64,000 bases of DNA from Paenibacillus sp. SZ31 (GCF_012912005.1 NZ_JABBEA010000004.1:248001-312000); one strand, 5' to 3'; shown: positions 27,575 through 38,351, counted from the stretch's first letter. A program made the numbers and translations. Notes: generated from the letters alone by a model not told the origin.

Positions 27575-28774
27575 TTACCGATTACGGTTCCCCGTGTTCA
27601 CATTTTTGCTTCCACCCTCGATACTGATCGATTTGCCAGCGGTGTCGGTTACATTATTTCGGATCTCATTGTTGCTAGATGCAGTGGTACGTATGCCAAT
27701 CCCGGAAAACCCAGCGTTCGTCGTCATCTCGTTACCAATGAGCTTGTTGTTGTTGGCATTAGCCAGTCGAATGATTGCATCGGGTTTCAGCGCAGCGTTT
27801 CTTTGGAAAATGGTATTGCTCGTGAATGTATTCTTGTTCGATTCAACCAGAATAGCCTGCAAGGATGCATTAATGATCGTATTTTCGTATACTTGGTTAC
27901 CCGTCGCACCCGTTAGTACAAAGATTCCACGTGGATAATTCTCAATGACATTGTTATTAATCGTGTTGTTGGCACCTTCATTGGGAATGCGAATACCTGC
28001 GTATCCATCCGTTTGATGAGTTTTATTAATAATCTGATTCCCGGATACCGTTGTGAAGGTTGCACGTGACAGATTGATGCCACTGCCCCCACCTGAATTG
28101 GTAATTTGGTTATTCATAATTTTGACATTCGTGAACTCACCTGCTGGATAACTCTCGTGTCCTGTCGCAATGGCATGTCCATTGTTTCGGTCAAAACGGC
28201 TATTGATAATCTCCGAATCCTTCGTTCTGCGAAGTAGTGCACCAATCGTTGTATCCCGAATCTCGATACGATCCAGTGTGAGGTGAGAGACAGCCATATC
28301 CATAATGATTCCGCCTACCTGACTCTCCCCACGGGCCTCGCGATTCGTACGATCTGCGTCGATGGTGATATCGGATAACTTGATGTTAAGCCGTGCATCA
28401 TTGTTGCGCAAAATGGGATTACCAATAACATATTGGCCCGCTGATCCGGTTTTCTTAAATATCGTTTGCCCTATTCCGTCACCGGACAGACTTACTCCTG
28501 CATATAGACGAATGGATTCGTCTACCAGATATGTCCCTTTTGGAAAATGAACCGTTCCCTCTACGCCCCGGTCATAGAAATACTTCAATGCATTTTGAAT
28601 TTCCTTCGTTTGTGAAGATTTGGAGTTGACCTTCACGCCTAAGTCCGTGGCTTTAATGACGTTACCCGCTGCTTCCGCGACGTGGATACCTCCTGTGAAA
28701 TCCTGAAGAACAAACGTAATAACAATGGTAAGCAACAAGCTGATTCGAATCTTTTTCCCAAAAACATTAAACAT
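27575..28774 (-). CDS. Secreted right-handed beta-helix protein
   Basis: A 399-residue exported protein. A basic start, hydrophobic core and AEAAG give a signal peptide ending near residue 36. Residues 50-110 resemble the N-cap of pectate-lyase-3-type proteins (NALKYFYDRGVEGTVHFPKGTYLV). From about 130 the sequence is a series of parallel beta-helix rungs rich in Asn (NNQITNSGGGSGINL, GNQIINKTH, NNTINNNVIENYPRGIFV, NKLIGNEMTTN). Such proteins bind or cleave polysaccharides, often pectin, but catalytic residues are not evident here. The ATG at 28772 follows AGGAAGG. It sits next to the cellulase genes, which supports a polysaccharide role. Confidence 0.82.
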   Translation of the reverse strand: MFNVFGKKIRISLLLTIVITFVLQDFTGGIHVAEAAGNVIKATDLGVKVNSKSSQTKEIQNALKYFYDRGVEGTVHFPKGTYLVDESIRLYAGVSLSGDGIGQTIFKKTGSAGQYVIGNPILRNNDARLNIKLSDITIDADRTNREARGESQVGGIIMDMAVSHLTLDRIEIRDTTIGALLRRTKDSEIINSRFDRNNGHAIATGHESYPAGEFTNVKIMNNQITNSGGGSGINLSRATFTTVSGNQIINKTHQTDGYAGIRIPNEGANNTINNNVIENYPRGIFVLTGATGNQVYENTIINASLQAILVESNKNTFTSNTIFQRNAALKPDAIIRLANANNNKLIGNEMTTNAGFSGIGIRTTASSNNEIRNNVTDTAGKSISIEGGSKNVNTGNRNR

Positions 28775-28867
28775 ACTCAACCTTCCTCTCATTTAAAATA
28801 GTTGAATTACTTACATAATTACCCTTTATATTCTTCGGTCAAGATCATTCAAATTTGAAGTATTTTA

Positions 28868-28905
28868 TAAAAAAAAAGAAAAAGCCAGGGATTTCTCCCC
28901 GGCTT
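28868..28905 (-). terminator. Intrinsic terminator of the cellulase operon
   Basis: Read leftward, AAGCC.GGG pairs with CCC.GGCTT and is followed by a long T-rich stretch. It lies 50 bp downstream of the GH48 stop codon. Confidence 0.87.
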
Positions 28906-28956
28906 AACCTGTATCGTTCGTATCATTACCCGACTTCTTCTAGTCGAACAGCTCGT

Positions 28957-31900
28957 TTAAGGTTCAATCCCCCATACCTTGGCGCCATCCTGATAAGCTG
29001 TCACTTTCGTCCAGGCACTGAAGGCCGTTTTGGTGGAATCAAAGGAATAATCATTCGTTTGATCAAAATTCGTCCAGTTGTTTTTCGAAAAACGTCCCTG
29101 GATGATTCCAGTCTCGGCACCCGCAGCCAAGCTGCCAGCACCCGGTTTGAATCCAATCTCCAGATACGTATCTGCCGTGCCCTTGGCCGGATCTACGGAA
29201 ACAAAATGTCCTTCCACGTTACCACTGCCAATCTGTGCATAATCACACCAGAAACTCAGATCAGCGGCACTGTCCTTCGTGAAATAATACCGGACCTTCA
29301 CTTTGCTCAAGTCCACAGCCGTTGTGCCCGTATTCTTCACGTTAAACTGTGGTGTAATCGCATTGCCCGAAGTTCCTGAACTACCATTACGGTATTGTAC
29401 TTCAAGTGTTCCCGTTGTAACTGGAGGTGCCAATGGTGTCAGCACCAGTACATTCGAATTTGTCTGACCACTCGTATTAATGGCAACAACTCTGTAATTG
29501 TAAGCCGTACCATTCACCGCTGTAGCATCGCTATACGTCAGTGCGGTCAAACCTGTTGCCAGATCCGCATATGGTCCGCTACCCACCGAACGTTGTACTT
29601 TGTAAGTCGCTGCTCCAGTCGATGCTGTCCATGTCAGTACTGCCTGAGCATTACCAGCTGTTCCTGAAAGGGTGAGAGCGCCTGGCACAATGATACCTGC
29701 CAGTGGTGTTGCAGATGCCTGTGTTGACGGTGCGGACTCACCTACGGCATTCACCGCCGTGATGACATAATAATATGTTGTGCCGTTGATCAAGCCTGTG
29801 TCCGTGAATGTTGATCCTGTGACCCCTGTCGCTACAGGCGTATAAGGACCACCGTTCACTTCTGCACGTTTCACGGTATACGAGGCTGCACCAGCGGCTG
29901 CGTTCCAATTCAGAACCACTTGCTCGCTTCCTCCAGTTGCTGTTACACCAGCAGGAGCAGCGGGTACTTCCACTTCCGGACTATCAGAATCTCCGAGGAG
30001 ACGATCATACTCGCCGTACGCTGTAGCCATATCCACCTGTGACCAGAAACGGTGATACGTAAAGGTGGGTGCGCCATTTTCCCATGTTTTCGTTGTCGGA
30101 TTATACGACGTTTTGTACAGATTATCCAGGTAAGCCCATGCCGGATCTTGCTTGATAGCTGGACGCAGATCGGAGTATCCAATGTATACGCCGTTGCCAC
30201 CTTTTGCCGGATCAGAAGGTACACCTGCTGTACCTGGAATCGTGTTGCCTTGACCAAAGGTTCCAGACCAGTTCGCCGGGATATAGATCTCCTTCGCGAA
30301 GAAGCGGAAGTAGTCTTTACGCACTTCTTCCGTTACAATCCCCACGCCATCATTGTAATCCCACGCCGTATCCAGCAGTGTCTCAGCCAGATCCTTCGCT
30401 TCCTGACCTTTGGCACTGAGCGTTCCATTCTCTGCCTGGGTTCCTGCGGCAAAGAAAGTCAGTGCCTTAATGTAACTTCCCAGAACCCCTGTATCCTGCG
30501 CAGGATCTTTGGTGACCACACGGAAGTTCGGATTTTCCGTAAAGGAACTGAAGCCATTCCATTTATCCGGTTGACCTTGCCACTCCTGACTGCCTGGAAT
30601 CCAGAACTCTCCTGGGGCTGGAGTTGTCGCCACCTGGGCATTCAGACCACCAAGAATTCGCCCTCCTGCTGCGTTCAGATAGTACCCTTGGGCATCCGTC
30701 ACTGGACGCTCATCTACAAATACATAATCCTTGGACCAGTCGATCCACTTGGTAATGACTTTTTTGGCCATCTGGAAGTTCTCGGAACTCAGATCTCCAC
30801 TCTCAGCGAGAATATAATACATTTCAGCTACACGTTCCAGCGACCATGCCTGGAATCCAAACCATGTGTTGGAATCCGGGTCACGATATACAGGTGCCTC
30901 CTGATAAGCCATATCATAGAATGTACTTACGCCTGCCGGATAGGCTTTGTATGAACCATCCAGACTGTTCGTTGCTCCCCCGCCAATCGCTCCTTCATGG
31001 GATTGTAACCATGTGTAGAACTCCAGTTGACGCTTCAAGGATGCATTCCAGTCTGCCTTTGCTGTAGCTGATTTGGGTATCAGGCCACCTGCCGGATCAG
31101 ACAAGGCATATGCCGCGACCGGATTTTGATATGCCTGATGCGTATGACTCGCACCAATCCGCCAAGCCCAATCCCCACCTTGACCCAAGCCACCGCCCCA
31201 TGACGTATACCAGGCCATGAGATACATGTTGGAATCCTTGCCTGTGCCCGGAGTTGGTGTACCGTTCTTCGCACTGCCGATCTTCTGGAAGTACTTGTCG
31301 TGCATCCCATATCGCAGATAGTCGCCCATCTTCTTCGCCTTATCCAGATACGCCGTATTGGTGTATCCCATCTCCTTCGCCCAGTACAGCACCTGTACTG
31401 CACGTGCATCTGCATCGGTTGCATTTGTATAACGCCACTGCGCTGATGGTACCTGCGTTTCTTTCGTGAACAGGCTCATGAATCCTTCGTTCGGCTTCCC
31501 AAATGTTTTATTATCCTGAGACGGATGCGGAATCGCTTCCCACACGGACTCCTGCTCCCCACGCTGGAACGTATTCACATAGGCAGCCGTATGAGATGGA
31601 TTCAACAGGTTCCCATACCCGTACCAATTATCCACATCCAGCAACCAGTGCATCAGATAGGTCTGATTGTTCCCATAAGCTGCTTTAAACTCCGCATCCA
31701 GCGGGTCCTTCCCTGCTGCATATTGTCCATTAATCGCCGATGGATATTGATCCGGGAAAGGTTTTTCCGCTGCATACGTGGCAGGGCTATTCGGATTGTA
31801 ATAACTCATGGTAGGTTGCTCTTCATTGCCATCGCCTTCATTGACCGGGATAATATATTTTTCCATACTATCCCATGCCGCTTCCAGTTTGGACCAATCC

Positions 31901-32232
31901 CCCGTGTAGTGACCGTACATTGTCTCCAACCATAGCCAGTAACTATACGCCTCTGATGTCGTCATGTGCCCATGATCCGGAGCCTCGCTGAGCAGCGTTT
32001 CAATGGAGTGATAAGGAATGCCCTCTGGAGAAAAATATCCGTTCGCCGGATATTTCAACTGATCATACAATTGCAAAAACCGGGCTTCATTGATGCTGTC
32101 TGACTGAATCTCGATGGCCTGGTCTGCGGCATGTGCCGTTTGCGGCCCTGCCCAGAGTCCGGTGTATCCGGTCAACATGACGGTTCCCGCCAGCATGGCT
32201 GTTAAACTTTTTTTCGCAGCTGATTTCAACAT
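28957..32232 (-). CDS. Modular exocellulase: GH48 - Fn3 - Fn3 - CBM3
   Basis: A 1091-residue secreted cellobiohydrolase. The signal peptide ends near QTAHAAD (residue 37). The GH48 catalytic domain spans about 40-750, with the HGHMTTSEAYSYWLWLE segment near 85-100 that contains the acid Glu and with FQRGEQESVWEAIPHPS near 225. Two fibronectin III domains follow (about 755-845 and 848-938), then a cellulose-binding CBM3 (about 943-1091: LEVQYRNGSSGTSGNAITPQ, FWCDYAQIG). GH48 enzymes release cellobiose processively from reducing ends of crystalline cellulose and work with GH9 endoglucanases. The GH9 partner lies 94 bp upstream with no terminator between, so they form one operon. A GGGAGG site precedes the ATG. 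Confidence 0.95.
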   Translation of the reverse strand: MLKSAAKKSLTAMLAGTVMLTGYTGLWAGPQTAHAADQAIEIQSDSINEARFLQLYDQLKYPANGYFSPEGIPYHSIETLLSEAPDHGHMTTSEAYSYWLWLETMYGHYTGDWSKLEAAWDSMEKYIIPVNEGDGNEEQPTMSYYNPNSPATYAAEKPFPDQYPSAINGQYAAGKDPLDAEFKAAYGNNQTYLMHWLLDVDNWYGYGNLLNPSHTAAYVNTFQRGEQESVWEAIPHPSQDNKTFGKPNEGFMSLFTKETQVPSAQWRYTNATDADARAVQVLYWAKEMGYTNTAYLDKAKKMGDYLRYGMHDKYFQKIGSAKNGTPTPGTGKDSNMYLMAWYTSWGGGLGQGGDWAWRIGASHTHQAYQNPVAAYALSDPAGGLIPKSATAKADWNASLKRQLEFYTWLQSHEGAIGGGATNSLDGSYKAYPAGVSTFYDMAYQEAPVYRDPDSNTWFGFQAWSLERVAEMYYILAESGDLSSENFQMAKKVITKWIDWSKDYVFVDERPVTDAQGYYLNAAGGRILGGLNAQVATTPAPGEFWIPGSQEWQGQPDKWNGFSSFTENPNFRVVTKDPAQDTGVLGSYIKALTFFAAGTQAENGTLSAKGQEAKDLAETLLDTAWDYNDGVGIVTEEVRKDYFRFFAKEIYIPANWSGTFGQGNTIPGTAGVPSDPAKGGNGVYIGYSDLRPAIKQDPAWAYLDNLYKTSYNPTTKTWENGAPTFTYHRFWSQVDMATAYGEYDRLLGDSDSPEVEVPAAPAGVTATGGSEQVVLNWNAAAGAASYTVKRAEVNGGPYTPVATGVTGSTFTDTGLINGTTYYYVITAVNAVGESAPSTQASATPLAGIIVPGALTLSGTAGNAQAVLTWTASTGAATYKVQRSVGSGPYADLATGLTALTYSDATAVNGTAYNYRVVAINTSGQTNSNVLVLTPLAPPVTTGTLEVQYRNGSSGTSGNAITPQFNVKNTGTTAVDLSKVKVRYYFTKDSAADLSFWCDYAQIGSGNVEGHFVSVDPAKGTADTYLEIGFKPGAGSLAAGAETGIIQGRFSKNNWTNFDQTNDYSFDSTKTAFSAWTKVTAYQDGAKVWGIEP

Positions 32233-32326
32233 GGATATATACCTCCCTGGAATAGTGGAAATTAAATATAAACGCTGTTGCTGTTGGTCTGCCCATGCTG
32301 CTCTTCGACTTATGACATTCAGTCAG

Positions 32327-35326
32327 TTACGGCTCCAATCCCCATATTTTGGTACTTCCCTGATACCCGGTTACCTTGTTCCAAGCGGTAAAGGCCGTCT
32401 TGGTAGCGTCATAGGAATAGTCATTACTTTGATCGAAATTGCTCCAATTATTTTTGGAAAAGCGTGCCTGGATCACGCCGGTCTCTGCTCCCGCGGCCAA
32501 ACTGCCCGCTCCGGACTTGAAGCTGATCTCCAGATACGTGTCTGCTGTACCCTTCGCCGGATTCACTGCGACAAAAGTCCCTTCGATATTGGCCGTACCC
32601 ATCTGGGCATAATCACACCAGAAGGTCATGTTCTCCGCACCATCCTTGGTGAAATAATATCGGATCTTCACGGTACTGAGATCAATCGCCTGTGTTCCGG
32701 TATTCTTCACATTGAACTGCGGGGTCACTGCATTGCTCGAATTCCCGGACCCTCCGCTGCGGTACTGCACTTCGAGTGTACCGGTCGTCACCGGAGGTGC
32801 AGAAGGCGTCAGTGCCAGGACATTGGACAGCGTCTGTCCGTTCGCATTCACTGCTGCAATCCGGTAATTGTACGTGGTACCATTCACGGCTGTCGTATCG
32901 GCGTAAGTCAGCACGGACAATCCGGTTGCCACATCCGCATATGCCCCGCCTGCCGCCGAACGTTGCACCTTATAGCTAGTAGCACCCGAAGCTGCTGTCC
33001 AGGTCAAGACTGACTGCGCATTGCCAGCCACTCCACTTAAAGTCAGTGCTCCCGGCACCGTCGTTGCTGCTTGCGGCGTAGCCGACACCTGTACAGAACC
33101 CGGTGATTCCCCGGCAGCATTCACGGCGGTCAACACATAATAATAAGCCTTCCCGTTCGTCAGTCCCGTGTTCGTATAGGTCAATCCACTGACACCGGTC
33201 GCGACAGATGTATACGGTCCTCCACTCACCTCAGAACGTTTCACCGTATATGATTCGGCCCCGGATGCAGCAGCCCAGGTCAAGCTAACCTGATTGCTAC
33301 CTGCCACAGCCTGCACACCAGCAGGTGCGCCCGGAACCGTGACCGGTGTAACACTAGGCTCCTGCCCATACACCTTCACCCCTGCATCATAGACTGGAAG
33401 GTATACGCTCTTCACAGGATTGCCTGTAGTCAACGTCTGGAACGAATGATCATTGCTTGCATTCCATGCGCCCTGCGGGCCTGTAATACGAAACTGCACT
33501 TCTTTACGATAGTTCCCCTCTCCACCCGGATAGATCTTCGTATTACCGAAGTTCGCCGTAATGGCATAGATATGCTGGGCTGCATTCACCACAACCGGTT
33601 GGGATACCATCGCCCCCTCTGTATAGGAGGTTGTAACTTGCACGTCTGATACAGTACGTCCAGCAGCATATACCTCGCTCAAATCAAGGAAATACTTAAA
33701 GGACAGTTGATCTCCCATACGGGCAGACCAAGCGGAACGATTATTAAGCTGTGCCCTGATTTCCGTATAATTGGAACCGGATGATTTAACAGCAGCCTCT
33801 ACAAAGAACTCATCACCCTTCACCTCAGGTGCAGGGAAGTTCGCAAGGGGCTGATGATTCTGACCAAATAGCAGATTCATTTTGGCCAGCGCACCAGTGA
33901 ATCCGGCGTTATAGTCCGTTGCCACCTCATTGCTCACATAATCCCCGATATCATCGGTATACCCATCCGATGCATCTGGGCCACCTACCATGGCACCATA
34001 CAGAATATGGCGGTGATTCGTCGGGACATCCTCATTGTTCACCCAAGATCCGTGAGCGGTCCGGTGATGTGGATGCTGGGGTGCATTTTGCCCGTATCCC
34101 ACCACATAACTGCTCTGACGTGGATTATCGCCCAGAATGTAGTTCATTTGTGAGACGGAAAAATCCTGATATCTTGCTTTTTTCACAGGGTCACTAACCC
34201 AGTCGGAATAGACAAACGAGATAAAAGATGCATTGGCGGCATACCGGAGCGAGCCCCACTGATCCAGCCACGCCAGACCTCCTGGTGTGTATCTGACTCT
34301 CTGTCCATTGGTTCCGACAGACCAATAATCCAGGTTACGCTCGGTAGATTGAATAAAGCTTGCAGCTTCCGGCATGTTCAGACTGGACGTAATACGCGCC
34401 AGCAAAATCTGGGCACCGTAGTTTTTGGTATCCCAGCCTTGTGTCCAGGTATATGGCCAATTGGCGGCACCTCCACTGGAAGACCACTGATTGGTGGCCG
34501 CAATGGCTTTGGACAAGTAAGCGCTATCATTAGTGGCTAAATAAAGCCATGCCCCACCCCATGCCAGCTCATCATAATATCCGGACCACGAGTTATAGAA
34601 CGATTGTGCATCAGTAATACAATCGGAGTATTTCCCCCGGTAAGTATCAGCAAAGTGATACAGTTCCTTCGCATGTTGAAGCAACTTCGCAGCATACACA
34701 GGATCATCATCGGCAAATACAATCGAAGCAGCTGCCAGTGATGCCGCAGTTTCTCCCGCCAGGTCACTGCCCGGACAGGAAGCATCAATCTTAAAGGCCG
34801 GTCGGTTCATCTGCATCACTTCAGCCGGGCCCCACCAGGCGTGATCCGTATTCCCGGCTCCGACTTGTCCCCATAATTCATTTGGTTTCGTATGCGCTTT
34901 CATAAAATAGTCTGTGGCCCACTTGATATTATCCTTAATCTCCTCCAGTTGCCCTGCCTGCTCATATCCTTCGCGGTATTCCACGACGGACCAGGCTAGC
35001 ATGGTAGCAGAATACGCCATCGGTAATCCGAATTTCACATGATCTCCGGCATCATACCATCCCCCGGTCAGATCAACACCTACATCAGCCCCATCCTGCA
35101 TGCCCGAATTGCCACGCCATTCGACTCGATTGTTCGCTGGTAATGGACCCGAACGCTGCGCCTCATAGAAATAGATGGCCTTTTGCAGTGCTTCAGCATA
35201 GTTCTGGTTTCCGGCGGCCGCATCCGCCTTACGAAGTCCAGTACCCATCGATAAACTGCCTGCTAGTAGTCCTGCCGATAACGCAATCATAGCGACTCGT
35301 CTCCACCAGCTCCCCTTCATGTTCAA
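32327..35326 (-). CDS. Modular endoglucanase: GH9 - CBM3c - Fn3 - Fn3 - CBM3
   Basis: A 999-residue secreted cellulase. The signal peptide ends near KADAAAG (residue 37). The GH9 domain spans about 40-480, with GGWYDAGDHVKFGLPMA (base and nucleophile Asp) near 88-104, QHPHHRTAHGSW near 415 and VSNEVATDYNAGFTGAL with the acid Glu near 465. A fused CBM3c (about 505-650) that feeds the cleft is usual for processive GH9 endoglucanases. Two Fn3 domains and a binding CBM3 complete it. Its last 330 residues closely match those of the GH48 enzyme. The start is a TTG with AGGAG 8 bases ahead; an ATG two codons on is the alternative. First gene of the cellulase operon. Confidence 0.95.
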   Translation of the reverse strand: MNMKGSWWRRVAMIALSAGLLAGSLSMGTGLRKADAAAGNQNYAEALQKAIYFYEAQRSGPLPANNRVEWRGNSGMQDGADVGVDLTGGWYDAGDHVKFGLPMAYSATMLAWSVVEYREGYEQAGQLEEIKDNIKWATDYFMKAHTKPNELWGQVGAGNTDHAWWGPAEVMQMNRPAFKIDASCPGSDLAGETAASLAAASIVFADDDPVYAAKLLQHAKELYHFADTYRGKYSDCITDAQSFYNSWSGYYDELAWGGAWLYLATNDSAYLSKAIAATNQWSSSGGAANWPYTWTQGWDTKNYGAQILLARITSSLNMPEAASFIQSTERNLDYWSVGTNGQRVRYTPGGLAWLDQWGSLRYAANASFISFVYSDWVSDPVKKARYQDFSVSQMNYILGDNPRQSSYVVGYGQNAPQHPHHRTAHGSWVNNEDVPTNHRHILYGAMVGGPDASDGYTDDIGDYVSNEVATDYNAGFTGALAKMNLLFGQNHQPLANFPAPEVKGDEFFVEAAVKSSGSNYTEIRAQLNNRSAWSARMGDQLSFKYFLDLSEVYAAGRTVSDVQVTTSYTEGAMVSQPVVVNAAQHIYAITANFGNTKIYPGGEGNYRKEVQFRITGPQGAWNASNDHSFQTLTTGNPVKSVYLPVYDAGVKVYGQEPSVTPVTVPGAPAGVQAVAGSNQVSLTWAAASGAESYTVKRSEVSGGPYTSVATGVSGLTYTNTGLTNGKAYYYVLTAVNAAGESPGSVQVSATPQAATTVPGALTLSGVAGNAQSVLTWTAASGATSYKVQRSAAGGAYADVATGLSVLTYADTTAVNGTTYNYRIAAVNANGQTLSNVLALTPSAPPVTTGTLEVQYRSGGSGNSSNAVTPQFNVKNTGTQAIDLSTVKIRYYFTKDGAENMTFWCDYAQMGTANIEGTFVAVNPAKGTADTYLEISFKSGAGSLAAGAETGVIQARFSKNNWSNFDQSNDYSYDATKTAFTAWNKVTGYQGSTKIWGLEP

Positions 35327-35522
35327 CTATTCATCTCCTCTTCATGAATGTTCCGTATGCATTACTCTGGACTGCGAATGGTATCCGCTCCTCCCCATGG
35401 TGTAACTCCGCGTAACTTCCACCATTAATTACCATTATAGTCTTTTGTTTAACTTGCAATATAAGCGTTGGTGACTTCTAAAATAACATTGTTGTGACCT
35501 GCTCGGCATCATGCGACAAAAA
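35327..35522. promoter_or_regulatory. Promoter region of the GH9-GH48 cellulase operon
   Basis: On the minus strand TATAAT is present at 35434-35439, about 110 bp before the GH9 start, giving a long leader. The nearest -35-like TTGCAA (35454-35459) is only 14 bp away, too close for a normal sigma-A promoter, so an activator may be needed. No clear catabolite-control site was found by eye. Confidence 0.4.
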
Positions 35523-35564
35523 AAGCTGCTTCTCTGACGCATATGCGTGTTAGAGAAACAGCTT
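35516..35564 (-). terminator. Intrinsic terminator downstream of the chemoreceptor gene
   Basis: Read leftward, AAGCTG.TTCTCT pairs with AGAGAA.CAGCTT around a GCATATGC core and is followed by seven T. It is about 100 bp past the chemoreceptor stop codon. Confidence 0.85.
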
Positions 35565-35663
35565 CTTATCATTGCTATAACCAGCACCACAAACCAAATG
35601 GCATTTCTGACCATCCAGCCTGTGCATCCCTGCACATCACCATGTGTCAGGACATCTCATTGG

Positions 35664-37403
35664 TTACACTTTGAATTTGTTAATTTGCTCCTGCAGTTCT
35701 TCAGCCATCTTGGATAAAGAACCTGCGGATGATGCAATCTCTTCCATCGAAGCCAGCTGCTGTTGGGTTGCGGCAGATACATTATGCACCCCGCCTGCTG
35801 CTTCTCCGGCAATGTTGGAGATCTGACTCACATATCCTACAACCTCAGTTGTACTCGCCGACATTTCCTCTGAACCTGCAGATACTTCCTGAATCTCACC
35901 CGCTACTTTGTTGACCGCATCCGAGATCTGTTCGAATGCTTGTCCTGCCGCAGTAACCATCTCGATTCCGGCTTCCGTCTCACTGCTGTTCACTTTAACA
36001 GCCTCAACAGCATGATCCGTATCTTTCTGAATCAATTGTACGAGATCCGTAATTCTTTGCGCAGAAGTGGAGGATTCCTCAGCCAGCTTCCGTACTTCTC
36101 CCGCAACGACGGCGAAACCACGTCCATGCTCTCCCGCTCGTGCGGCTTCAATGGCTGCATTCAGTGCAAGCAGATTGGTCTGCCGGGCAATGTTGTTGAT
36201 CACTTCGGTAATCGTGCCAATCTCTGCTGAACGTTCCCCCAGCCCTGTAACCAGCTCTGTCAGCGAAGCAATGGAGTTTCGAACAGAACCCATCTGTTCC
36301 ACCGCTTGTTGAATAATCATGTTTCCTTCAGAAGATTGATTCGCCGCATCTACAGCCGATACCGATACACTCTGAGCAAGCTCGGCAATCTGTTCTGATC
36401 CGAGAGCCATCTCATTCATCGCCTGTGAAGAACGCTTCACAATATCAACCTGATCTGACGTGCCCACAGCCAGTTCCTCAACCGTTTCTGAAATCTGTTC
36501 CGAGGCTTGAGTATTTTGCTCTGCACTTGCAAGAAGCTCTTCCGATGAAGCCGCTACCTGCTCAGAGGTTACTGATACCGATTCAATCATCGAGCGCAAA
36601 TTGCCACTCATGGTATTGAAAGAAGCCGCCAGCGTTCCTAGTTCATCCCTGTTCTTCAGTACAATTGTCTCACCCGTCAGATCACCATTGGCAATAGCCA
36701 TGGCTGCTTCATTCATTTTTTTGATTGGACGTGAGATGATGCTTGCAATGAAGAATGCAATGAATACAGCAACCAGGAATGCAAAAATCGTCACTGCCAG
36801 AATTACATTAAATGTATTCTCTGCTAATACAACAGACTCATTCGTTGCCGCGTCCGATCCTGCATTGCTCAAGTTAATCAACTGGGCAAGTGTGTCGTTA
36901 GCTGTGTACCACATTGGATAAGCCTCGGTATGAAGGCTGCTTGCTCCCGCATAGTCGTTGTCCAGACCCAATTCGATGAATGCAGGCATTTTTTCCAGAT
37001 AGGCATCATAATTCGCACTGAAGTTCTCATTGTACATCTTAAGTGCTGCTTCATTGCCTGTAAGGTACGTTTGCAGTTGTACTCTTTCATCTTCAATCTT
37101 GGTGAGGAGTAGCTGTAACGCTTCATTTAACTTAACGTTTTCGTCTTCGTCCTGTTCAACGATAATCGCCAGCGCCAAACGCTCTACATCCGAAACATCA
37201 CCATTCATCATCCCCAGCAGGCTTACACTCGGCATCCAGGTCTGATCCACTTCATTCGCTTTGCCTGACATATTATGGATCTGTATTAACGCATAACCAC
37301 TTACAATAATCAACAATGCCACGACTATGAGAAAACCAGTCAGTAACTTGCCTCGAATCGTTAACTTCAATTTCCCCAACATATTCCCCCGCGTGTCTTC
37401 CAT
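35664..37403 (-). CDS. Methyl-accepting chemotaxis protein, 4HB sensor
   Basis: A 579-residue chemoreceptor. A membrane segment near residues 15-37 leads to a four-helix-bundle extracellular sensor (about 38-195, [20 protein letters not shown]), a second membrane segment near 198-220, a HAMP domain ([20 protein letters not shown]) and a cytoplasmic signalling hairpin with the conserved tip [20 protein letters not shown] near 400. It relays an unknown signal to CheA. The start is the ATG at 37401-37403 behind GAGGAGTGGG; the frame opens three codons earlier at a GTG lying inside that site. No other chemotaxis gene is adjacent. Confidence 0.92.
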   Translation of the reverse strand: MEDTRGNMLGKLKLTIRGKLLTGFLIVVALLIIVSGYALIQIHNMSGKANEVDQTWMPSVSLLGMMNGDVSDVERLALAIIVEQDEDENVKLNEALQLLLTKIEDERVQLQTYLTGNEAALKMYNENFSANYDAYLEKMPAFIELGLDNDYAGASSLHTEAYPMWYTANDTLAQLINLSNAGSDAATNESVVLAENTFNVILAVTIFAFLVAVFIAFFIASIISRPIKKMNEAAMAIANGDLTGETIVLKNRDELGTLAASFNTMSGNLRSMIESVSVTSEQVAASSEELLASAEQNTQASEQISETVEELAVGTSDQVDIVKRSSQAMNEMALGSEQIAELAQSVSVSAVDAANQSSEGNMIIQQAVEQMGSVRNSIASLTELVTGLGERSAEIGTITEVINNIARQTNLLALNAAIEAARAGEHGRGFAVVAGEVRKLAEESSTSAQRITDLVQLIQKDTDHAVEAVKVNSSETEAGIEMVTAAGQAFEQISDAVNKVAGEIQEVSAGSEEMSASTTEVVGYVSQISNIAGEAAGGVHNVSAATQQQLASMEEIASSAGSLSKMAEELQEQINKFKV

Positions 37404-37523
37404 GTTTCCCACTCCTCAAAATAATACATATACATATAAATAGTATATCGACACCTATCGTCATGAATTGTAGATGTTAGAATTCTATTTCTATAAATTT
37501 CATGTAACTCCGCATATAACGCA

Positions 37524-37570
37524 AAAGAAGCCTCACATCTTTGGCAGAACCAGAGATAAGAGACTTCTTT
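37524..37570 (-). terminator. Intrinsic terminator downstream of the PAP2 gene
   Basis: Imperfect stem AAAGAAG.CTC.ATCT / AGAT.GAG.CTTCTTT with an 11-base loop and T-rich flank, between the PAP2 stop codon and the chemoreceptor promoter. Confidence 0.65.
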
Positions 37571-37615
37571 ATTGAACAAAACCATCACGTTTTCGCCACA
37601 CATTACGTTCAGACG

Positions 37616-38167
37616 CTAACGAAAAACACGTCGGTGTATGTTAATGAAGAAGTTGGGAATCGACTTGGTGTAATTGCGGGTCGTAATCAAAATTACACTG
37701 ATTAGACTGCCCAGAAGGAATCCGCCCAGAATATCTCCAGGATAATGCACACCTACATATACACGAGATACCCCTGTCAACACAGCAAGTAACAGCATCC
37801 ATAACCCGAAGCGGCGTCCAATGAAGAATGAAGCAGCCGCAAGGGCAAATACAAAGGAAGCATGTTTACTTGGAAAAGAAGGATCGGGTACATGGGCTAC
37901 CAGCTGATGTACTGGCCCTTCCACAAAAGGCCTCGGATGGCCCACTGCTGGTGATATGCCCCATTTGGCCAGGACTAGCGCTACAATGGACGCTACACAG
38001 GCATAGAAAACAATTCGCTGTTTCGATGGATCGCCGAGAAACCATACAATAACGAGCAGTGCGATCATGATCCAGACCGCATACTCGGAAGATGTAATCA
38101 TAAACCAGTCCAGAAACGGAATTCGGTCTGCAAACTGATTGATCCAATTAAATATGGATTGATTCAT
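37616..38167 (-). CDS. PAP2-family phosphatase, undecaprenyl-diphosphatase-like
   Basis: A 183-residue membrane protein with about five or six membrane segments and the three acid-phosphatase motifs: KWGISPAVGHPRPF near 68-82, PSFPSKHASF near 95-104 and SRVYVGVHYPGDILGG near 132-148. The size and motif spacing fit the BcrC group, which dephosphorylates undecaprenyl diphosphate on the outer face and recycles the cell wall lipid carrier, giving tolerance to bacitracin. A related role on other lipid phosphates cannot be excluded. GGAGG stands 14 bases before the ATG, a wide spacing. Confidence 0.87.
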   Translation of the reverse strand: MNQSIFNWINQFADRIPFLDWFMITSSEYAVWIMIALLVIVWFLGDPSKQRIVFYACVASIVALVLAKWGISPAVGHPRPFVEGPVHQLVAHVPDPSFPSKHASFVFALAAASFFIGRRFGLWMLLLAVLTGVSRVYVGVHYPGDILGGFLLGSLISVILITTRNYTKSIPNFFINIHRRVFR

Positions 38168-38351
38168 AAGTAGCTTTTAATACCTCCATTACACAAAACA
38201 AGATTATTTTTTACATAATAAATATACACTAACTATTTGTCAAACAATCCACCTCTCGACCGAAGTTACGAAATCAAAGAGGACATTTTGCTTTCTTTTT
38301 GTTAAACTAGTTTGGGTTACATATCAGTTCAATCATAGAAAGGTGAAGATT

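Noticed and set aside
28957..35326. Long plus-strand open frames opposite the cellulase genes
   Set aside because: They are antisense shadows caused by codon bias of the GH48 and GH9 genes; none has a ribosome site or a known domain.
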